From NCBI RefSeq assembly GCF_009834565.1, contig NZ_CP019428.1, positions 372,001 to 436,000 of the forward strand: DNA of 64,000 nucleotides. The letters run 5' to 3'. Both the position numbers and the translations under genes were made by a program. Position 1 is the first letter of the stretch; the number at the start of each line of letters is the position of its first letter. Origin of the DNA: Pseudomonas sp. R76. Lineage in GTDB: Bacteria > Pseudomonadota > Gammaproteobacteria > Pseudomonadales > Pseudomonadaceae. The notes beneath the pieces were generated by a model, which worked only from the letters and a program-made list of their open reading frames with translations, ran no database searches and was not told the DNA's origin. Of this stretch, positions 17,031 through 25,486 are shown piece after piece.

Positions 17031-19118
17031 TTAGAAACTGTAGGTGCCCGTCACCACCAAACTGCGCGGCTCGCCCGGCTGGATCTGCGCCACACTGGTT
17101 GCCGACTCGTAATAGTGTTTGTCGGCGATGTTGTTCAGCGCCGCGCGTACATCCCACTCTTTCTGGCGGAACCCGGCCAATGCATCCCAACGGCCATAAC
17201 CCGGCAGCACCACGGTGTTGAGGCTGTCGGCATAACGGTCGCCCACCAGCGTCAAACCGGTTTCCGCGTACCAGCCCATCTCCGGTTTCCAGGTGATAAA
17301 CAGGCTGCCATTGCGCTTGGCCACATCGCTGACGCGCTTGCCTTCAAAGCCGTTGTTGTCCTTCTCGACCTTGGCATCCTGCAGGCCGATGCCGCCGCGC
17401 ACGTACCAATTGCCAATGATTTTGCCGGTCGCCGTCAGCTCCACACCGCGTGAGCGCTGAAGCCCGCTGAGCAGGGTGATGGTGCGGTCCAGCGGGTCGC
17501 TGGTGCGGCGGTTATAAAGCTCAAGCTCGTACACGGCGAGGGTGGTGCTCAGGCGGTCCTCGAGCCAGTCGCTTTTCACGCCGATTTCTTTCTGGCGAGT
17601 CAGCTCGGGGCTGAGGTCGTTGACGCTGCCCGCGGCATTCGGCGTGATGCCGATCAGGCCGCCGCCTGCCGGCGAGAAGGTTTTGCTCCACGAGGCATAG
17701 AACGAGTGATGCTCCAGTGGCGTCCACACCAGGCCGACGCGCGGGCTGGTGCTGCGGCTTTCGACGTCTTGCCGGGTGTTGAGCACCTTGCTGGTGGTGT
17801 CCACTTCAAAGTGGTCATAACGCAGGCCAGCCAACAGTTGCCATTGATCGTTGAGGCGCAATTGGTCCTGCACGTAAACGGCGCGACTTTCGACTTCCGT
17901 GTGGTTGTAACTGGAAAGGCTCATGCGCCCGGTGTGGCTCAGGTGGCGATTGGGTTGGTTGAGGTCCAGGCTCGGCACGGCCTGGCCGCCGCGGTTGACG
18001 GCGGTGGCGGAGTACAACTTCGGGTCGCGGCGCTGGCTGCCCAGTTCAAGGCCGGTGAGCAGACGGTGTTCCAGGCCGAAGGTGTCGAAACCACCTTCCA
18101 GCTCAAGGTTGTTGAAGACGTTGCGGGTGGTCAGGTCTTGCTGCCAGCGCTGGCGCGTGACCTTGTTGGTTTTGGCGTCATAGCCGGTCTGGTAAGTGTT
18201 ATCGAAATCGCTGTCGAGCTTGAACACGCCGAGGGTGTGGCGCAGTTGCCAGTTGTCGTTGAGTTCATAGGCGAGCTTGGAGCGCAACGACTGGGATTTG
18301 TCGTCGATGTAGTCGCGGCTGTCGAAATAGGTGGTGCTGCGGCTCACGTCTGCCGGGCGCCCGTTGACGCCGTGAATGCCACGGTCCGGTGTGCGGTTGT
18401 AGCGGCTGTATTCGTATTGCACCAACCAATTCAGGTCGGGCGTGAGCTGCCAGCTCATCGACGGCGCAAACAGTTTGCGGTTGCCGCTGACGCCATCGCG
18501 AAAGCTGTTGCTGTCTTCATTGCCCATGTTCAGGCGCAAGCTGATGGTGTCGGTGGGGTCGGTGCTGAGGTCGGCATACAGGCTGCGCAGGTCATTGCTG
18601 CCGCCTTGGGCTTCGATGCTGGATTTATGGCCTGCGGTGGGCAATTTGCTCACGCGGTTGACGATGCCGCCTTGGCCGCCGCGCCCGTACAACACCGCCG
18701 CCGGGCCTTTGAGCACTTCGATGCGCTCGATGTTATGCAGGTCGCGCACGTACTGGCTGTCGTCGCGAATGCCGTCCAGGTAAAAGTCGTTGCTGGCGTC
18801 GAAACCACGGATGCGCAGGCTGTCGAAGCGAGTATCGGCACCGCTGCTCACGTTGGGAATACCGCTGAGTGCCTGGCCCAGGTCGTTGGTGCCGTAAGAG
18901 CGCAGGCTTTCGGTTTTTACCGAATCAATCGCCTGGGGCACATAACGCACCGAAGTGGCGGTGCGGGTGGCGGTGTTGGTCTCTTTGACGCGTGGGTCGT
19001 CTTCGTCAACTTCGGTGCTGATCGACGTTGTCGGCAAGACCGTGGCGGCGCAGGCAAAACCAGCAGACAGCAGAACAGAAAGCCCAAGGGTGATGGGCGT
19101 CAGACGAGGGGCAGGCAT
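17031..19118 (-). CDS. TonB-dependent siderophore receptor
   Basis: A 695-residue outer-membrane receptor: signal peptide ending at about residue 24 (CAATV), a plug domain with RIRGFDASNDFYLDG and the EVLKGPAAVLYGRGGQGG motif, and a 22-strand barrel ending in an aromatic Phe (TGTYSF). Plug features resemble catecholate receptors of the Fiu/FepA-like group. There is no extended N-terminal signalling domain, so it is not of the FpvA trans-signalling kind. A Fur-box-like site is upstream, so iron limitation should induce it. The siderophore is not predictable from sequence alone. Confidence 0.9.
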   Translation of the reverse strand: MPAPRLTPITLGLSVLLSAGFACAATVLPTTSISTEVDEDDPRVKETNTATRTATSVRYVPQAIDSVKTESLRSYGTNDLGQALSGIPNVSSGADTRFDSLRIRGFDASNDFYLDGIRDDSQYVRDLHNIERIEVLKGPAAVLYGRGGQGGIVNRVSKLPTAGHKSSIEAQGGSNDLRSLYADLSTDPTDTISLRLNMGNEDSNSFRDGVSGNRKLFAPSMSWQLTPDLNWLVQYEYSRYNRTPDRGIHGVNGRPADVSRSTTYFDSRDYIDDKSQSLRSKLAYELNDNWQLRHTLGVFKLDSDFDNTYQTGYDAKTNKVTRQRWQQDLTTRNVFNNLELEGGFDTFGLEHRLLTGLELGSQRRDPKLYSATAVNRGGQAVPSLDLNQPNRHLSHTGRMSLSSYNHTEVESRAVYVQDQLRLNDQWQLLAGLRYDHFEVDTTSKVLNTRQDVESRSTSPRVGLVWTPLEHHSFYASWSKTFSPAGGGLIGITPNAAGSVNDLSPELTRQKEIGVKSDWLEDRLSTTLAVYELELYNRRTSDPLDRTITLLSGLQRSRGVELTATGKIIGNWYVRGGIGLQDAKVEKDNNGFEGKRVSDVAKRNGSLFITWKPEMGWYAETGLTLVGDRYADSLNTVVLPGYGRWDALAGFRQKEWDVRAALNNIADKHYYESATSVAQIQPGEPRSLVVTGTYSF

Positions 19119-19163
19119 GGGTGAATGTATCCAAAAATGTTAGGAGGGAAAAAACGCGCCAAT

Positions 19164-19182
19164 GGTAATGCTTTGCATTTGC
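19164..19182 (-). promoter_or_regulatory. Fur box
   Basis: On the minus strand the 19-mer GCAAATGCAAAGCATTACC matches the Fur consensus GATAATGATAATCATTATC at 13 of 19 positions by eye. It lies 46 bp upstream of the TonB-dependent receptor start, the expected place for iron repression. Confidence 0.65.
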
Positions 19183-19330
19183 GCGCGTTATGCATTCCCA
19201 AACATGTAGGACGTGGAAAGTGTTACACGATGTGTTTTCTTGACGAGTCGGAGGATTTTTCAGGCTGGCGTGAAGGCTCTGGAATGCCTGGCTTAGAATT
19301 TTTTTGACTAAATACAGACGATTCACGAAA

Positions 19331-19360
19331 TTGACACATAGTTCAACCCGCGCATAGGAT
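19331..19360 (+). promoter_or_regulatory. Sigma-70-type promoter
   Basis: TTGACA (19331-19336), an 18-bp spacer and TAGGAT (19355-19360). Transcription would start near 19367, 40 bp before a strong hairpin terminator and 163 bp before the porin ATG. Confidence 0.6.
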
Positions 19361-19366
19361 TGCGCC

Positions 19367-19447
19367 CAACGCCTGTGGCTAACCGCCATGACTCATCCAA
19401 TAAAAAAAGGCCTGCGGCAGTTCAGTCGTCCGCAGGCCTTCTTTTTT
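19367..19447 (+). ncRNA. Candidate short leader RNA or sRNA upstream of the porin
   Basis: From the predicted start near 19367 to the terminator at 19407-19447 the transcript would be only about 80 nt. It lacks a supported open reading frame. It could be a free-standing sRNA or a 5' attenuator of the porin gene, whose ATG lies 82 bp downstream. The family is not recognised. Confidence 0.4.
19407..19447 (+). terminator. Strong hairpin with T-tract between divergent genes
   Basis: AAGGCCTGCGG pairs with CCGCAGGCCTT across a 9-base loop, followed by CTTTTTT; A residues in front make it workable in both directions. The flanking genes (TonB receptor, porin) diverge from this gap, so no ordinary gene ends here. 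Confidence 0.8.
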
Positions 19448-19529
19448 CTGGAAAAAGTCGACACCAGAAAAGCAACACGGAGCCTGGTGTCACAGCGCGT
19501 ACTCAACCAGTAATAAGGAATATAAAAAA

Positions 19530-20816
19530 ATGTTGAAACAACGGATGAGTCTGATCGCTTTGGGGATTTTGAGCGCATCGACAGTCATGGCCAACGACCA
19601 GGAGCAATCCAAGGGTTTCGTTGACGACAGCCACCTGAACATCGCAGCACGTAACGCCTACATCAGCCGCGACTACAAAAACGGCAAGCAAGACAAAGCT
19701 GAATGGGGCCAAGGCTTCATCGGCAAGTTCGAATCCGGCTTCACCCAAGGCACCGTGGGTGTGGGTGTGGATGTGATCGGCCAATACGCTATCCGTCTGG
19801 ACGGTGGTAAAGGTCGCAGCGGCGCTGGCGGTATCGACTTCTTCAAGCAAGGCGACAGCGGCGCAGCAGCCGACGACCTGGCCAAGGGCGGCGCAGCCGT
19901 CAAGGCGCGCATCTCTAACACCGTGATCAAATACGGTCAGCAAATGCCCGCCGTACCAGTTCTGCAATACGACAACTCGCGCCTGCTGTCGGAAACCTAC
20001 GAGGGCACCTCGATCGTTTCCAAAGAAATCGCCGGTCTGCAATTGGACGCCGGTCACTTCACCAAGGAAGCACGCAAGAGCGCCGAGGGCAGCGACAGCG
20101 GCGGCCTGAAAAGCATCAACTACCTGGGTGGTAGCTACAAATTCACCGAAAGCCTGTCGGCCGCGCTGTACGCCTCCGACATGCAGGACGTGCTGAAGAA
20201 GCAATACGTCAACGTCAACTACGTGCTGGCCCTGCCAGAGAAACAATCGTTGACCTTTGACTTCAACGGCTACAAAACCAAACTGGACCGCAGCTTCGCC
20301 CTGGAAAACCAAGGTGATGCAGACGCCCGCGACAACAAAATCTGGAGCCTGGGCGCTACCTGGGCTGTCGGCCCGCACAGCTTCACCGTGGCTCACCAGC
20401 GCAGCACCGGCGACACCGGCTACCTGTACGGCGGCTACCGCAACGCTGGCGGCATCGGCGACGGTGGCAACACCATCCTGCTGGCCAACTCCTACTGGTC
20501 TGACTTCAACGGCAAGGACGAGCGCTCCTGGCAAGCCGGCTACGGCCTGGACTTCAGCGCCTTCGGCGTGCCTGGCCTGACCTACAACATCGCTTACGTG
20601 CGCGGCACCAACATTGACGACGGCTCCAACCGCGGCAGTGGCACCGAGCGTGAAATCTTCAACCAGTTCAAATACGTCGTTCAGAGTGGCCCAGCCAAAG
20701 ACCTGAGCCTGCGCGCTCGTGCGTCCTGGTTGCGCGTCTCCAACAACGCCAGCGACTACAACGTAGGCGGTAACGAAGTCCGTCTGTTCGCCGACTACCC
20801 GATCAACGTTTTCTAA
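19530..20816 (+). CDS. OprD-family outer-membrane porin
   Basis: A 428-residue OprD-type 18-strand channel for small carboxylates or amino acids. The signal peptide ends at VMAND (about residue 22); FVDDSHLNIAARNAYISRDY and the ..EWGQGFIGKFESGFTQGTVGVGVD stretch are typical for the start of OprD proteins, and the chain ends in a Phe. AAGGAAT precedes the ATG. It has its own terminator and codon use suggesting high expression. The specific substrate cannot be told from sequence. Confidence 0.92.
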   Translation: MLKQRMSLIALGILSASTVMANDQEQSKGFVDDSHLNIAARNAYISRDYKNGKQDKAEWGQGFIGKFESGFTQGTVGVGVDVIGQYAIRLDGGKGRSGAGGIDFFKQGDSGAAADDLAKGGAAVKARISNTVIKYGQQMPAVPVLQYDNSRLLSETYEGTSIVSKEIAGLQLDAGHFTKEARKSAEGSDSGGLKSINYLGGSYKFTESLSAALYASDMQDVLKKQYVNVNYVLALPEKQSLTFDFNGYKTKLDRSFALENQGDADARDNKIWSLGATWAVGPHSFTVAHQRSTGDTGYLYGGYRNAGGIGDGGNTILLANSYWSDFNGKDERSWQAGYGLDFSAFGVPGLTYNIAYVRGTNIDDGSNRGSGTEREIFNQFKYVVQSGPAKDLSLRARASWLRVSNNASDYNVGGNEVRLFADYPINVF

Positions 20817-20848
20817 TTGATCGCACGTCGCGCCTGATTTCAGGCGAT

Positions 20849-20879
20849 AAAAAACCCCGACTGGTTCGGGGTTTTTTTA
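20849..20879 (+). terminator. Porin terminator
   Basis: AACCCCGA/TCGGGGTT stem with a short loop and TTTTTTT, 35 bp after the porin stop. Confidence 0.9.
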
Positions 20880-21021
20880 TGCGCGCCTGCTGGCTTCTGA
20901 CTTGTTACACCGCAGTACTAATGAAGTACTCGGAGCTCTCTTTATCGCCTTCAGGCGCAGGCCTAAATTAGCCCCACGTGCCAGCCCATCACCCCGATGG
21001 CCGGCCACTGGAGCCACTGCC

Positions 21022-21237
21022 ATGCCCTTTGTCAGCCTGCGCATCACCCGTGACGGCGTTACCCCTGAGCAAAAAGCCCAGGTCATCACCGAGTTCACCG
21101 AAACCCTCGAACGCGTCCTCAACAAACGCCCGGACTTGACCCACATCGTCATCGAAGAAGTCGACACCGATAACTGGGGTTACGCCGGTATTACCACCAC
21201 TCAATACCGCAAACAGCTCGCGGAGAAACCGTCATGA
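21022..21237 (+). CDS. 4-oxalocrotonate tautomerase-like protein
   Basis: A 71-residue tautomerase-superfamily protein. After removal of Met the N-terminal residue is Pro (PFVSLRITRDGV), the catalytic base of this family. The size is that of a 4-OT monomer. The ATG at 21022 is chosen because it alone gives the N-terminal Pro. Its stop overlaps, as ATGA, the start codon of a decayed DsbA-family gene, so the two once formed an operon. The native substrate is unknown. Confidence 0.85.
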   Translation: MPFVSLRITRDGVTPEQKAQVITEFTETLERVLNKRPDLTHIVIEEVDTDNWGYAGITTTQYRKQLAEKPS

Positions 21238-21391
21238 GTGCGCCCTGGGCGCCACCGCGCTGGAACAAGCCATCGCCAACCTGGCGGGCGAAGTGAAGGT
21301 TGAGCTGACCTTCAAACCCTTCGAACTCGGGTCGCAATCCGTCAGTGACTACGAACAGATGCTGCGGGAAATGTCCGCAGCGGCTGCTTGA
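21234..21391 (+). pseudogene. Deletion remnant of a DsbA-family (FrnE-like) oxidoreductase
   Basis: The original start codon (ATG AGT GCG CCC) overlaps the tautomerase stop, but that frame ends after 20 codons. In another frame the sequence reads CALGATALEQAIANLAGE then LTFKPFEL, the segment that in FrnE-type DsbA proteins follows CPWC, and then jumps to SVSDYEQMLREM, which looks like the C-terminus of the same family. About 600 bases of a normal gene are thus missing at two places. The sequence GTGCGCCC, which I would expect both at the start (aGTGCGCCC) and in the CPWCAL codons, could have driven the first deletion. Family assignment is from memory of the motif; the gene is clearly non-functional. 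Confidence 0.6.
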
Positions 21392-21422
21392 ACCATCCCA
21401 TTTTCTAGATAGAGGTTTCATC

Positions 21423-22133
21423 ATGAGCAATTCGAAAAGAGTCGTTGTGATTACCGGCGCATCCCAAGGCCTCGGCGCGGCTGCGGTGAAGGCTTACCGT
21501 GAGCTGGATTACCGTGTGGTTGCCACCTCGCGGTCGATCAAACCGTCGACGGATCAGGACATTCTCACCGTGGCCGGTGACATCGCCGACCCCGCCACCG
21601 CCGAGCGCGTAATTCGCGAAGGCGTGGCGCGTTTTGGCCGCATCGACAGCCTGATCAACAACGCCGGCATCTTCGTCGCCAAACCCTTCACCAGCTACAC
21701 CCAAGAAGACTACGTAAACGTGCTGGCCGTGAACCTCAACGGGTTCTTCTACATCACCCAATTGGCGATTACCGAGATGCTCAAACAAGGCGCCGGGCAC
21801 ATCGTCAACATCACCACCAGCCTGGTCGACCACGCGATTGACGGCGTGCCGTCTGTGCTGGCTTCGCTGACCAAAGGCGGGCTGAACTCGGCGACCAAAT
21901 CCCTGGCAATTGAATACGCCAAACGCGGCATTCGCGTGAACGCGGTAAGCCCCGGGATTATCAAAACGCCGATGCACGGCGAAGAAACCCACGCGGCATT
22001 GGGCAGCCTGCACCCGGTCGGGCACATGGGCGAAGCGAGTGATATTGCCCAGGCGATTATCTACTTGGAGAACGCCGGGTTTGTGACCGGCGAGATTCTC
22101 CACGTAGACGGCGGGCAAAGCGCCGGGCACTAA
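21423..22133 (+). CDS. SDR-family protein lacking the catalytic tyrosine
   Basis: A 236-residue short-chain dehydrogenase fold: TGASQGLG cofactor motif (residues 11-18), NNAG, the NVLAVNL segment and a C-terminal VTGEILHVDGGQSAGH typical of the superfamily. At the active site the usual YxxxK reads ASLTK (in VLASLTKGGL): the Lys is there but the Tyr is replaced by Ala. The enzyme may therefore be non-classical or non-oxidoreductive. The start at 21423 is chosen because it fits the fold; 34 bp after the DsbA remnant, it is likely transcribed with the tautomerase. Confidence 0.85.
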   Translation: MSNSKRVVVITGASQGLGAAAVKAYRELDYRVVATSRSIKPSTDQDILTVAGDIADPATAERVIREGVARFGRIDSLINNAGIFVAKPFTSYTQEDYVNVLAVNLNGFFYITQLAITEMLKQGAGHIVNITTSLVDHAIDGVPSVLASLTKGGLNSATKSLAIEYAKRGIRVNAVSPGIIKTPMHGEETHAALGSLHPVGHMGEASDIAQAIIYLENAGFVTGEILHVDGGQSAGH

Positions 22134-22136
22134 ACC

Positions 22137-23726
22137 TCAGGCTTTGACCGGCGCGAGCTTCTTGCAGTTTTCCTTGCGCGCCGGGTATTGCTCGCACTTG
22201 CGCAGTACGGTTTGCACCTGCTGCGCATTTTGCATTTGCTGGTTGGCCAACAGTTTTTCGGTGATGAACAGTTCTTCCGAGCCCAGGTTGCGCTCGGCCT
22301 TGTCGATCATCGCCAAGGCTGATTGCCCGTCACCACGCTTGAGGTGGTAGCTGATCATCAGGTCATAGGTCGAAGGCCCCGCCAGGCTCCAGTCTTTGAT
22401 CGCTTGCAACTCTTTCACGGCCTCGCTGCTTTTGCCTTGGGCGAGGCGCACGGTATAGGCGGTGCGACGGATGCTGGGTTGGTCCTTGACCGGTGACGCC
22501 AAGGCTTTGCGCACAAAGCCATCTGCCTCGGAGACCTTGTTTTTTTCCAGGGCGTCGTTGGCGAAGTAAGCATCTTTATAGCCCTGCATCGCTTTGGCGA
22601 CTTGCGGCGTGCTCTTCATTTTCGCCCAGCCCTCGGTGTTGATGCGCGCGCGGCGCTCCTGGCGATACTCGCGCTGCAGGTATTGGCGCAACTCGGTGTC
22701 GCGATCCATCGCCGACATATGCGAGCGGTTGAAATATTGGGCGGTCGCGGTGATGCCTGTGGTCAGGCCGTCCTTGACCAGCACGTCGAGCTCCTTGGTG
22801 AATTGGTTCAGATTGAACTGTTGCAACGAGTCCTGCATGGCGCTTTTGCGTGCGGTCAGGAAGCCCGTGAGCAGGGGTTTCTGTTTGCCCTGGAAGTCAT
22901 TCAGGCGTTCCAGGCTATGGCTTGCAGCACGGGGCGCATAGCCGGCCCGGATCATCAAGTCGGTGCCGAGCAGGTCGGCCTGATCTTCCTGGGTGCGGCC
23001 CCAGGCCGTGCTCCAGACGTGATCGGAAAACGTGTTGGCCAGCGCGGTGTACAGCACGGTGTACAGCACGGTGTTGCCGATGGTTTTCTGCGTGCCGGCC
23101 GGGTCTTTGCTGAACAACTTCATGGTGCCGGAACTGCGGTCCACACCCGTGTCGGCGGCCATGGTGGCCAGGGCGACGGTGGAGGCCACCGTGGTGAACA
23201 TTTCTTTCTGCTGCTGAAAGGCGGCCATGCGGTCATGGTGATGCAGCAGCACGTGGCTCATTTCGTGGCCGAGCATCGCGGCGATTTCGTCTTCACTGCC
23301 CACGTTATCCAGCATGCCCAATGGCACGAACAGGTTGCCGTATGGGTCCGCCGACGGCCCGAAGGTGTAGCTGTCAGTGATCTTCACCTGCAGGGTCGGC
23401 AGCTCCCCCGGCCAGCCTCTGGACAAGCGCGTGACAATCCCTTGTAAGTACACCTGCAGCATTGGGATATCCACCAGGTTCTGCTGGCGTGCCTCTACTG
23501 CCGGCACGGCGCGTCCGTCATAGCTCAGGCGCTGCTGGCTCTGGCGTTGCGGGTCGAGTTTGTAGTACTGGCGCACATCGGTGTTGTCCACGTAGTGGCC
23601 CTGAACCCGAGATTGGGTCGAGGGGCCCACCAGGTTCAGGAACGCCTGGTCGGCGCCCTTCAATGTTGCGCAACCACTGAGTACGGTGCTGGCCAGAAGG
23701 CCGGCTGCGAATAGAGATCCCTTCAC
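22137..23726 (-). CDS. M48-family metalloprotease lipoprotein
   Basis: A 529-residue secreted zinc protease. The first 19 residues form a lipoprotein signal with lipobox LSGC (C19), so it is anchored to a membrane on the periplasmic side. The zinc motif HEMSH is at 154-158, and the downstream helix has a further zinc ligand candidate (E in QEDQADLLG). The C-terminal 250 residues look helical, TPR-like, as in BepA. The GTG at 23726 is chosen because AAAAGGAG lies 7 bases upstream. It is the last gene of an operon with a periplasmic protein and a CHASE2 protein. A role in envelope quality control is inferred. Confidence 0.87.
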   Translation of the reverse strand: MKGSLFAAGLLASTVLSGCATLKGADQAFLNLVGPSTQSRVQGHYVDNTDVRQYYKLDPQRQSQQRLSYDGRAVPAVEARQQNLVDIPMLQVYLQGIVTRLSRGWPGELPTLQVKITDSYTFGPSADPYGNLFVPLGMLDNVGSEDEIAAMLGHEMSHVLLHHHDRMAAFQQQKEMFTTVASTVALATMAADTGVDRSSGTMKLFSKDPAGTQKTIGNTVLYTVLYTALANTFSDHVWSTAWGRTQEDQADLLGTDLMIRAGYAPRAASHSLERLNDFQGKQKPLLTGFLTARKSAMQDSLQQFNLNQFTKELDVLVKDGLTTGITATAQYFNRSHMSAMDRDTELRQYLQREYRQERRARINTEGWAKMKSTPQVAKAMQGYKDAYFANDALEKNKVSEADGFVRKALASPVKDQPSIRRTAYTVRLAQGKSSEAVKELQAIKDWSLAGPSTYDLMISYHLKRGDGQSALAMIDKAERNLGSEELFITEKLLANQQMQNAQQVQTVLRKCEQYPARKENCKKLAPVKA

Positions 23727-23742
23727 CGCAACGCTCCTTTTA

Positions 23743-24108
23743 TTATTGATTGCAGCCCGCACCAAAACCGATGGTGGAGTTGTTGCGGCTGTCTTTGGTC
23801 TGGCTCTTGGTCAGGCCCTGGCAAGGTAACTCCACCACATTCAGCGGCGGGTCGATGCGCAGGTCCATGGTGTCCAGCCAGACTTTCTGGCCGGCCAGTT
23901 CAACCTGAACCAGGTCCAGCGCCTTGTTGTACTGCAGCACCGTCAGCGGTTGAGTGGGCACGTCTTTTTTCAGCAGCTCGCGCTGTTGTTTGCCCTGTTC
24001 ATCCAGCACCGCCACCGGGTCGGCCAAAAACGCCTTGATGCTGTGAGTTTCCGCCCAGGCGCCCTGTGCGAAGAGGGCGGCGAGCAATACGAGGAGGCTT
24101 CTGTTCAT
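23743..24108 (-). CDS. Small periplasmic protein
   Basis: A 121-residue protein with a signal peptide (MNRSLLVLLAALFAQGAWAE) and a mature part of about 100 residues that includes two cysteines (C90s and near the C-terminus), possibly a disulfide. I recognise no domain. It lies 37 bp after the CHASE2 gene and 16 bp before the M48 protease gene, so it is probably part of the same periplasmic system, perhaps as an accessory to either. Confidence 0.7.
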   Translation of the reverse strand: MNRSLLVLLAALFAQGAWAETHSIKAFLADPVAVLDEQGKQQRELLKKDVPTQPLTVLQYNKALDLVQVELAGQKVWLDTMDLRIDPPLNVVELPCQGLTKSQTKDSRNNSTIGFGAGCNQ

Positions 24109-24145
24109 CCTTGGGTTCCTTGAGTCAAACGACAAAGTGGCGCAC

Positions 24146-25486
24146 TCAGCGGCCCCGGTCGAAGAAGGCTTCGATCCGTTCGCTGAACAGCACCAACGAC
24201 AGCAAAATAATGCCCAGCACGTTGACTGGGGTGAGGTGGTTCAGGCTCAACATCACACTCACGGCGAAGAGCACTAGCATCACCGCCAGCCACGACGGAT
24301 AGGGCGAAGTAAACAGCCACGCTTCCAGCTTCGGCCAACGGCTCCAAGTGGGTTGGTTGGCCACTCGCCGGGCGTGCAAAGCCTTGAACACGGCGATCAG
24401 CGCCAGCAGGCCGAGGGCCAGCAGGTCCAGCCAATTGAAGGGCAGCCCGGGGAAATTGGCGGGTTCATGCTCGTAGTCCATGCCCGCGTTAATCAGGTTG
24501 TCCAGGGCCATGGCGTGCAGATAAACGCCGGGTAGCAGGCCGTGGACGGGCGACTCCACCAAGTCTCCGGTGGAGGCGATACGGGCGCCGACCAGCACCA
24601 GGCGATCACGCAGTAGCTCGGTGATCAGGGCTTGATCGGCCGGGTTGGTCACCTCCAGGTCGGTGGCCGTCAATGTCAGCGTGTACGGGTAGCGTTCCTG
24701 TGCCGAGTCATCGAGTTTCCAGAACACCGCTTGGAGAAACTGCGCCACGCCATCCAGTAAAAAATGCCGTGGCGGCGCCGCATCGGGCAAACCGGCGATT
24801 CGCGCCTGCTCCGGCGCCAGCTTCAGGCCCCATTGCACGGTGATCGGTTGTCGCTGCGCAGCGGATTGGGTGTCCGCTGGCAGCGGCTTGCAGTGCTGCG
24901 TGGCACAGTACGTGCGGTACAGCGCCAGGGCTGGAGTTTCCATCAAACCCTGCGGCGTTTTCACCGCCAGCGGGTACTTATCGTCTACCCCTTCCCAGGA
25001 CACCAGCGCCGGGCGGCTGACTTCGACGAACGGCGCCAGCGTGTTGGCCTGGCCTGCCTCACCGCGCACCATGCCGGTATTGGCCAGCCACAGCGGGATG
25101 CCCTGGCGCTGATAGCGCTCAAACACATTCGCCAGTAATTGACTGCCGCGCGTGGGGTCGCCCAACGAGTGGTCGTGGCTGTACAGAAAATCCACAAACA
25201 CAGCCTTGGGCTTATAGGCCAGCAAGCGCTTGAACAACTTGCTCTGCTCGCCATAAGGCATCGGCCACGAGGTGTCATTGCGCATCAGGTAATCGTCATC
25301 GATCACCACCACCGCCACCTGCCGCTGACCCGCATTGGGGTAGTGACTGGCGAACATGCGGTTGAGCCACTGCGCCGACGCCTTATCGCTGGAACTGGCC
25401 AGACCGAAAGGATCAAGGATCGCCAGCAGCACGATAAGCAGCGCCAGCCAGTAACGGCGACGGTTAAAAAGAGGAAGGTTTGACAA
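24146..25486 (-). CDS. CHASE2-domain membrane protein without output domain
   Basis: A 446-residue protein. One N-terminal membrane helix (ALLIVLLAILDPFGLAS) precedes a long periplasmic CHASE2 sensor domain (about residues 40-330; VVVIDDDYL.., KAVFVDFLYSHD and DRLVLVGARIASTGDLVESPVHG are typical). Three further helices follow near the C-terminus. Only about 10 residues (RIEAFFDRGR) remain after the last helix, so there is no cyclase, kinase or GGDEF domain, unlike most CHASE2 proteins. It heads an operon with a small periplasmic protein and an M48 protease, so it may signal through these. Confidence 0.85.
   Translation of the reverse strand: MSNLPLFNRRRYWLALLIVLLAILDPFGLASSSDKASAQWLNRMFASHYPNAGQRQVAVVVIDDDYLMRNDTSWPMPYGEQSKLFKRLLAYKPKAVFVDFLYSHDHSLGDPTRGSQLLANVFERYQRQGIPLWLANTGMVRGEAGQANTLAPFVEVSRPALVSWEGVDDKYPLAVKTPQGLMETPALALYRTYCATQHCKPLPADTQSAAQRQPITVQWGLKLAPEQARIAGLPDAAPPRHFLLDGVAQFLQAVFWKLDDSAQERYPYTLTLTATDLEVTNPADQALITELLRDRLVLVGARIASTGDLVESPVHGLLPGVYLHAMALDNLINAGMDYEHEPANFPGLPFNWLDLLALGLLALIAVFKALHARRVANQPTWSRWPKLEAWLFTSPYPSWLAVMLVLFAVSVMLSLNHLTPVNVLGIILLSLVLFSERIEAFFDRGR

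Noticed and set aside
17706..19124. A 472-codon plus-strand frame opposite the TonB receptor
   Set aside because: Composition is Val/Ala/Gly-rich without motifs; the minus strand encodes a complete TonB-dependent receptor.
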